Below, piece after piece: positions 56,821-64,000 of a stretch of DNA of 64,000 nucleotides; within the stretch, counting starts at the first letter, position 1; each line of letters starts with the position of its first letter. The DNA comes from Quercus robur (Eukaryota; Streptophyta; Magnoliopsida; Fagales; Fagaceae): the NCBI RefSeq assembly GCF_932294415.1, contig NC_065535.1, positions 24,206,782-24,270,781 on the forward strand, in the 5' to 3' direction. The notes beneath the pieces are model-generated. The model worked only from the letters and a program-made list of their open reading frames with translations. It was not told the DNA's origin and did not search any database. The position numbers were made by a program, and so were the translations under genes.

Positions 56821-58576
56821 AACTAAAAAGCGGGTTTTGTGGGACCCAAATACGCGGTGGTCTAAATGTGGGGTCCTCCAATATTTGGAATGATGTCGTG
56901 GCGACATCTGATTGGGTTGTCACGTGGGTTTCTTTTTTTCTTTTTCTTTTTTATAAGTAATTGTCACGTGGGTTTCAGTTAAAGGTAAATGTCTGTTTGT
57001 CTGTTTTTCTATGTCGGTCTTCGCTGCACATCGTTGTAAAGTAATGAAGAGGAGTTCAAAGAGCGTTTGATTGGGTACGTCAATGGCTATTAAGACTTTG
57101 ACAGATTTTGAGTTCATCTCGGCCGTCAAATGGCTTTGCATTCGTCTTTATATGTCGGTCCACTTTGCGTTTTTGGCGTTTACTGCATGTTTCATTTATT
57201 TTCATTTTATTAGCTATTAGATGGGAATGGACTTGTTTTTTGGAAAAACAAATGTACCAATTGGTCATGTGTTCCACCAGAGTGATTAAAACTAGCTGCC
57301 TTTAAAATGCCATGGGTAATGTTATGTTGCATTTAAAATGGACCTTAGGAAATAGAAAACTGATGAATAATTCCTCACACATAGTTCAAAGACCATAGTT
57401 TAATTAAAAACCAAACAATATAGTTAAATATAATAAATTTAACACACCAAAAAAAAAAAAAAAAAAGAGGCTCATAGCCTCATACAGACTATTCCAATAT
57501 ATATAAAAGTTGCCTAAACTGAAAGTCGATTTCTCTTCTTTTGCTTATTGTTTAAGTTGGGGTAAAAGGTACTCACTACAAAGATGAAGAAGATGCAGTA
57601 TTAGCTAGGGAGGGCTTATCATAGGCTACCTGTGGATACCCACTGCCAATCTTTTTATTCCCATTCAACACAGCAGGGCCCCCGCAGCATGTGATTAATT
57701 TCAATGTATGTTGACATGCAGTGGCAGAGCTGCTTAACTTGAGATCCGCCGAACCGCATAAAGACTGTTTGTCTTTTCATTACTTGCTCACTGTCAACTG
57801 TTGGAGTTTTGTTTCTGGCTTTACTAGCTCGCATGCACCGACGTCACGCGTGAACATCTGCCGACAGACAGCAAGCATATTAATATTATGATTATTCCTT
57901 AACTGAATTATTACTTTGCGTAACAACCAATGTTTTGTGAATTAGATTCGGACCGTTTCTGTTTCTCCATTGAAAATAAATATTTTGATATCATCATTAG
58001 GAGTTTTGTAGTTTAATTGATTGACACTTTTTAATATGTTCATAACATTTTTTCAATGTTCAAATCCTATATTACCGCTGTAACTATTGAATTATTTAAA
58101 AAAAAAAAATTTGATACCGTCTATTTTGATGTACCATTCTCTTCAAATCCTAGTTTAATGTTCTGTACCATATCATTTATCAACTTAGAATCAAGTAATG
58201 CAGGCTTAATAAGATTATTATTGTTAGATTAGAAAAAATCAAGAAAGTCTTGCATTCAAATAGACAACTATAAAAACCTCTTGATAGCTCTTTGTTGCAG
58301 GGTTTGTCCATCTCAAACCTCGTAGACAAAAAAGCTAATTAGTGAGTTTCCACTCTAACAACTATATAATATGTTAAATATGATAAAGTAAATGGAAAAA
58401 AAACAAAAAAACAAAACAAAACACACATTCTTGATGAAAAAAAAAATTCATACTCATAAGGTTTATACTTTTTGGTTATATGTGTCTATATATGTTATAT
58501 TAACTACCTAATTAATTAGTTTCTCTCAAGATACTTATCTCCCCAATATGTGGTTTTATAGCTCATGATGGTGTGT
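56821..58576. other. upstream region of the boron transporter and spacer
   Basis: The proximal part probably includes the promoter. No clear TATA box was chosen. The rest is AT-rich with A-runs at 57449-57467 and 58088-58109 and no gene. Confidence 0.5.
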
Positions 58577-58589
58577 CACTACAAAAAAA

Positions 58590-58862
58590 CGGGGCTATCC
58601 CAGCGTTTTGAAAACCGCTGGGCTAGCCCCAAAAAGCACTAGGATAGGGTCAAAATTCCTATCCCGGCATTCTTTTCCCGGCACTTCAAACTGCCGTGGT
58701 TTGAATGTCGGTATAGGGTCATCGGACTTGTACTAGCACTTTTGAAAGCGCTAGCATAGGCTATACCTATTCCAGCGTTCTCAAAGCGCTGGTATAGGTC
58801 TTGAATCAATATAATTTAAAAGGACCTATGCCAGCGCTTTCAAAAGCGCTGGTATAAGTCTT
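58590..58862. repeat. CACTA subterminal repeats
   Basis: At least four copies of an imperfect palindrome built on AGCGCTTT(T)-AAAGCGCT occur, spaced 40-70 bases apart, along with CCTATNCCAGCG phrases. Such arrays are the binding sites for the small CACTA regulator in En/Spm. Confidence 0.7.
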
Positions 58863-59339
58863 TTTTTTTTTTTTTAATTTAAAAATTTTTTAGCACCTGT
58901 AATGTATCTAAAATACATATTTTCCAATACCTATTTTATAGCAACTATAACGAATTGCAATTCATATTTTCCAATAACAAATACCATACCACATTAAACC
59001 AAGAAACTAAATATATTTAATTACATGATATCAATAATTACATCCCAAATGTCTAGAATTTTATACACAAAATAATACACCCCAAGTATCTAGAATGTTA
59101 TGAACAAAATAATACATTCTAAACAACTATGTACAATATCCTACACAAAAAAAATACATTCTAACTATATAGAATGTCTTGCACAAAAGAATACATTCTA
59201 ATTGTCTAGAATGTTATAATAAAGTTTCCAACTATGATGTGTACATATATATCAAAGTTTGAACCTTTATTATAAATATCAAAATATCATAGTAATTACT
59301 CCAAAATAGATGCCCAAAGTATCGCCTACTGCGTATCAT

Positions 59340-59912
59340 TAGGCTTGTCCACGGGTCGGTCCGGGTTGGGTTTGTGCCCAACCCAGAACCGACCTAACCA
59401 AATCAGATATTCAGATTTTCAACCTACCGTCGACCGGAGTGTTGATCGGATCGGGCTGATCCGACCTTCAACGGATGGCGGTCGGTTCGGTCAGAGATCA
59501 AGATCGAAAAATCGACCAAAATCCAATGAGTCAACGACGAAATTTCGATGATATTTTCGCTAGAATATCGCTGGAAATTCGCCAGATTTGGCGAAATCTT
59601 ACCAGATTTAGCAAGATCTCGCTAGATCTAGTGAGATCTCTCCAAATCCAGTGGAGATTTCATGGATCTAGCTGAGATCTCACCGGAAATGGCTGAGATC
59701 TCGCCGGATCTAAAAAATTTCGTTGGAAAATGCTCATTATTTCAGTTCAATCGAGTTTGAGGGAGAAAACCTACCAACCGACCTGTCGTTTACAGGTTCT
59801 GGAGGCCGAAACCCGCCGCCGACTGTCACTGGCGTCAGGTCGGCCGGTGCTCGGGCCGGATTGGACGGTTTTTGCGGGTGGGTCGGGTATCGGTTTTCTG
59901 TGGATAGCCCTA
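59340..59912 (+). mobile_element. hAT-type MITE with perfect 8-bp target duplication, nested in the CACTA element
   Basis: Termini TAGGCTTGTCCAC and GTGGATAGCCCTA are imperfect inverted repeats. The flanks CGTATCAT (59332-59339 and 59913-59920) match perfectly. The interior (about 59560-59710) is a run of diverged GAGATCTCGCCGGATCT-like phrases between GC-rich, GGTCGG-rich ends. It has no transposase. Its insertion postdates the CACTA element. Confidence 0.85.
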
Positions 59913-59966
59913 CGTATCATCAAATGATAAGTGTTGAGCACTGGGAGACTAGATATCCACTCCAGA

Positions 59967-59995
59967 ATCACCATCACCATCACCATCACCATCCT
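59967..59995. repeat. (ATC/CAC) trinucleotide microsatellite
   Basis: CACCATCACCATCACCAT repeats as a hexamer-like ACCATC array of about 28 bases. Confidence 0.85.
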
Positions 59996-61422
59996 ACGAA
60001 TTAAGAAGCACACAATGGATTACTGTACTAAACAATAAAGTTAGTAGCTGAATGACACAATATCACTAGTATTACTACCAAGTGCCACATTAGCAATTAA
60101 AACACACTCAAAATAACTGATTTCAATTAAGCATATCAATTGGGTATTAGTCTCAATAAATTTCTCAAAAAGTGATTAGTAAGCAATTTATGCAAAAGAT
60201 TCAATAAGTGATTACTTACAAATAACCTTGAAACAACCATCAATACAAAGAAAAGGAAAATGTTTTCCAAGCTCCCAATCACAAAACCACAATACAGTTA
60301 ATAACTAAAATATGTTAAAATAAGGATTTAATAAACAACATAAAAAAATATTTACAAAAAAATACTTGTGGGGTGACCTTAAATTCAAGATAACTTCTAA
60401 AAACCCATAAATTTACCTTATTGTATTAATAAGCCTGAGTCTAAACTCTAAACAAGCTTACTTTCATTTTTGGAATGAATGAGTTTACCTCGCTTTGCTG
60501 CTTGCAATAATTCAGGGACAAATAATCTTGTTTTTCCTCTATTTGAGGTGGTTGTAATAATCAAGTGCTGTAAGACCACCTGAATGATCAGTTGATTACT
60601 TGGCTGTTAAACCTTTTTTATTTTATACTTATAAACATGGGGTAATTACAAGAAAGTTTTGTTTTGGGATGATTTAAAGTGTTGGTTAAAAGACTTAAAC
60701 TCAGGACATTAGATCATATGAACCTGAAAATTACTAGATTTACTCAATGGGTAACTTAGTTGTTTTTATCTGCTACACATAAATATTTTCTCTTTACAAG
60801 TTCTTGTCAAATTCTAGGCCACTACTTGGGCATATTCTCCTCTCTCTGATCACTCATTTACTTACAACCTTGGTATATTCCTACACCTCATTACAGCTCT
60901 TGATTCTCATTTTCAATCACACTACTAATCAGTCTAGAAAGTCATAACACATCAAGCAAAATAGACCTTACCTGACATTACACCCTCCCACTAATAAATA
61001 AATAAACATTAATACAATCTAAATTAGACAGTAAAAGAAGTAATTATAAATTATAAACAAAAAGAATCTTTATTACTATTATTTTTTGGTAAAATAACTA
61101 AAAAGAATCTTTATTTGGATAGAGCAGGTGACCAACAATATTTAGCAAACTGAAAAAGTTTTCCAAAGACGTGGCCAACCAATTAACCCATTTCACAACA
61201 AAATTCATCAGATCAAAACTCACCAATCACCTACACACACAGGCACACACAAAAAAGCATCATATACTATCCAATAATCCATTAACTTCATAAATTATCC
61301 ATAAACCATTTCCAAACAAAATTTCATCTAATTATTTTGCATCACAGAAACTTCATGACAACTCACCAATCACCATACAAACATGAACAAAAATGCACAT
61401 ACTTTGTATTCAAACTTCTTAC
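59996..61422. other. CACTA interior without recognised coding sequence
   Basis: AT-rich sequence; presumably the 3' UTR or subterminal part of the antisense transposase gene. No exon recognised. Confidence 0.45.
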
Positions 61423-61767
61423 CATAGATATACTGGGAAACAATGGGCACGGTGAAGTCAACATCCTCCGCATTAACCTCATTTCAGCATCATAACGAGC
61501 ACATTTCTCCTTCATTGCTTCTACTTGAGTAGATAACTCGATAACCCTTTGGTCGGTTGTAGTAGATGTTGGAGGTGGCGTACTGTCATCCATTGACCTC
61601 GCACAATTGCTAGAGGGGGTTGGACCGAAGCCTACCCTTATGACACGGCCACCTCTCTCTGCATCGATGACCTGTCCAAATGCATCATCGGGCTGCCAAA
61701 GTATGCCTACCTCAATGTCGTTTCCCCGCAACTATGACCACTCTGTCATAAGCTGTTTCATCTTTGC
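61423..61767 (-). pseudogene. En/Spm (CACTA) TNP1-like protein, C-terminal exon with in-frame stop
   Basis: The exon runs from acceptor TAG|GCAAAG (61768) to donor ATG|GTAAGA (61422). It reads DDAFGQVIDAERGGRV, GFGPTPSS, then a coiled-coil tail TQVEAMKEKCARYDAEMRLM. This is the C-terminal pattern of the plant En/Spm-associated (Ptta-type) proteins that bind CACTA ends. A TAG at 61734-61732 interrupts the frame 11 codons into the exon, so this copy probably makes no full product unless that segment is skipped. Confidence 0.7.
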
Positions 61768-63818
61768 CTAGTAATCACAAATAAACAAAACAACATACTA
61801 GCAACGAGGGCAATAATACACATGCCAACATGAGTAATATGCTTTTATATATATAAAAGTTAGGTTGGAGTTATTATAAAAGAAAAAAAGAAAAAAAAGT
61901 TGGGTTAGAGTTATACCATGCGTACTTAGAACCCAAACCATATATATTGTGTCCTTAAGAGTTTCCATCAAATATCTAAGCATATCAGAAATTAAACCAA
62001 CATGTGAAGAACTACAATGTTTTGAACCTAGAAGTTTCCTAGTTCATATACAAACACATTTAAGAAACAGTTGTATAAACCCATAGACTTCATAGATTCA
62101 TTTTGTTATTGTTCATAAGTTTTGTAATCCTTTTAGGTTACAAAAGTGCTCATCATTGTGAGCTTGCGTAACCGTTTTACAAGCACAGCTTGAGATACCT
62201 GAACTCTACCCCAATCTGCTTGTAAATTAGGCTTGCATGGGAAGGATTATAAACAAGTAATGTTCAAATAACACAATAATCGCCAAGAAAAAATTCACAA
62301 TAACATTGAAGATGGACCAGAGTTGTCTAGTTTGATTCCTCAAACAGATTAGTATGAGAATCTGTTCAAATTGCCACAACATTTTATTTTAGATATCACA
62401 AGAAATTATATACCCAAACAATGGCACTATTACAAAGTAATCTTTTCCGTAGATGAACCTATGTCATGTGTCCTTGATATGCATTGCAATGTCAGAACTG
62501 TGCTCATTAATCATATAATCTCAAAATGACTAAATCTAATCGTCTTACTGCTCCAAAATGAGCACTATTAAAATATGTCAAAACAACACTATCCCAAAAC
62601 ATGCAACCCTATCCTGAAACCAAAAATCTATTTATGCTTGGGGAATTTTTGGATATTTTCATTTGGTTTTTAGATGTTACAGATGTCATCCTCACTGATG
62701 TAATTAAATAAAACCATAGGTGTGTACACTCAAATGCATAGGAAAACTACTAGTATGATTACTAGTTGGACCTTATCACGCAAACCACTAACACATTTGA
62801 CATTATTCTTAGTTCTTTGAAATGGCCTCAAGAATAGTCACAACAATATTTACTAAAGACCTTTTGTATAAGGACACCCAATGCTTTTGATATCCCACTT
62901 AAGCTTTTACTTTAAAGCATTAATGTCTTCACATATTAGGTTCAGGTAAAGGTAAATCAGCATCGGAAAAAGAAGTTAGTGTTAAGTTGGACCACCTTGC
63001 ACTTGCTGCTGTTACTTGCACTTAAGTAATCATTGAAATTAAACTAAAAGTAATAAAGCAACTTATGACTGAGAGCGCTTTGTCCAACACAACCAAGCAA
63101 ATTCAAACAAGTAGCAATATTTATAAAGGGGGATTAACAGACAGGAAAATTTAAAAATTGTAGTCATTATCATAGAAATGAAACTCATTATCAACCTCAA
63201 AGCCCCTTTCACCATAATATCTAGAAATAATGAAGTATCAAGGCATCATATTATAAGTTGCAACAAAGTTAAACATGTGAGTCTAGGCTTATTAAGCTTA
63301 GTAAGACACTTCCCAAATCCAACAACATTAAATTATTGCCTCCAGCCTTCAAGATTGCTTACTGTAATCATTAAACTTTAAGTCAAAATTGCAAGACAAA
63401 CTACATTTCCAATCCTAAAGAAATTATATAGCCGCACCATAAAACTATTCAAACATTGGAGACTAAGTCAAGAAATATTCACTATGAAAATGAAAACCTG
63501 CAATCTTAATCATAAAAGAGTAAAGTTAGGTAAAGTATTCAAACTTGTGACCCTCTTTGCAATCATAATCATAAAAGAGTAAAGAACTTTTAATAAATAA
63601 AAATAATAATGTTATAAACAAAAGTTTCCTAACATTGTACGATCCTAATCTAATCTAATCTAATAATGCCAACAACCTAATCAAGAACAAGGTTGGGCAA
63701 TGAGAAACCAGTCTTCCCTTTAATTGGAGTCCCTACCATGTGACATTAATAAAAGAACTTCTTTCCAAATCAAAATACAATACATTCAAATTACTAATAT
63801 AATTTGTTACAAATTTAC
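61768..63818. other. CACTA interior, probable long intron
   Basis: Two kilobases of AT-rich sequence between the two transposase exons. I recognised no further exon in it; a short one could be hidden. Confidence 0.45.
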
Positions 63819-63920
63819 AATGTTTGCTTCCGCAGTGGCATTCATAGCAGTACCATCACGGTGAGAATATGTCACTTCATACATCTCATCTCTCTCTAGT
63901 GGCCTGCCTTTCTTTTTTGC
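63819..63920 (-). pseudogene. En/Spm (CACTA) TNP1-like protein, upstream exon
   Basis: A 34-codon exon between TTGTAG| (63921) and |GTAAAT (63818) reads KKKGRPLERDEMYEVTYSHR. This fits the conserved 'G-(K/R)-P-L-x-R-x-E-x' block that precedes the C-terminal exon in Ptta-type proteins. The exon itself is open, but it belongs to the same gene as the exon carrying the stop. Further 5' exons would lie past the window. Confidence 0.6.
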
Positions 63921-64000
63921 CTACAACATGGTCAGTACATTCGGCATATTAAAGAGAGGGTGTCGATTTGATGGCGTCGAATCACATTTACTCCTACTTT

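Larger units (their letters stand above)
58577..64000. mobile_element. CACTA (En/Spm-like) DNA transposon, left part; continues past the window
   Basis: CACTACAAAAAAAC at 58577-58590 is the standard CACTA terminus. It is followed within 280 bases by subterminal inverted motifs such as CCAGCGCTTTCAAAAGCGCTGG and TAGCACTTTTGAAAGCGCTAGCA. Further right are minus-strand exons of a plant En/Spm-type (TNP1-like, Ptta) protein at 61423-61767 and 63819-63920. The right terminus is not in the window, so I assign the whole remaining stretch on context. The interior also holds a nested hAT MITE and a CAC/ATC microsatellite. Confidence 0.75.

Overview
This is nuclear DNA from a flowering plant, probably a woody eudicot. 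The evidence is GT-AG spliced genes of typical plant families, Tat-lineage Ty3/gypsy, copia, hAT and CACTA transposons, and AT-rich spacers full of microsatellites. Some repeat types resemble those of Fagaceae trees, but that is a weak impression. No CRISPR arrays, operons or rRNA genes were seen.

Layout. 1-4450: a decayed antisense Ty3/gypsy element, cut off next to an inverted-repeat cassette that holds a bZIP gene fragment. 4450-10430: spacer with a microsatellite, a tandem duplication and a solo LTR with a perfect 5-bp target duplication. 10431-20686: a complete, apparently very young Tat-type Ty3/gypsy retrotransposon with two 645-bp LTRs (identical by eye) and target duplication GGTTT. 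20687-23690: spacer with a SINE-like and a hAT-like element. 23693-25915 (minus): QCR7, four exons. 25916-38980: gene-poor spacer with an RNase H fragment, direct repeats, several fold-back elements and a second hAT-like element. 38982-48959 (plus): a 12-exon Shaker K+ channel of the AKT/SPIK type, fully open at 898 codons. 51375-56633 (minus): a BOR4-type boron transporter with 13 coding exons and a spliced leader. 58577-64000: the left part of a CACTA element with antisense transposase exons and a nested hAT MITE.

The three host genes are housekeeping or nutrient genes: mitochondrial complex III, potassium uptake and borate export. The channel and the boron transporter converge. I see no sign that they form a functional cluster.

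The most interesting feature is in the young retrotransposon. Between pol and the 3' LTR, on the opposite strand, lies a 4-exon gene of 658 codons with clean GT-AG introns that keep phase. It also has a candidate TATA box and leader intron. Its N-terminal half resembles an uncharacterised gypsy-associated plant domain, and its C-terminal half is a coiled coil preceded by a nuclear-localisation-like stretch. The spacer between this gene and pol is a roughly 133-bp tandem array dense in TGACGG. The LTR is also rich in TGACG and contains a 25-bp palindrome. Together these suggest an extra, independently transcribed antisense regulator, an architecture known in outline for Tat-lineage elements but functionally undescribed.
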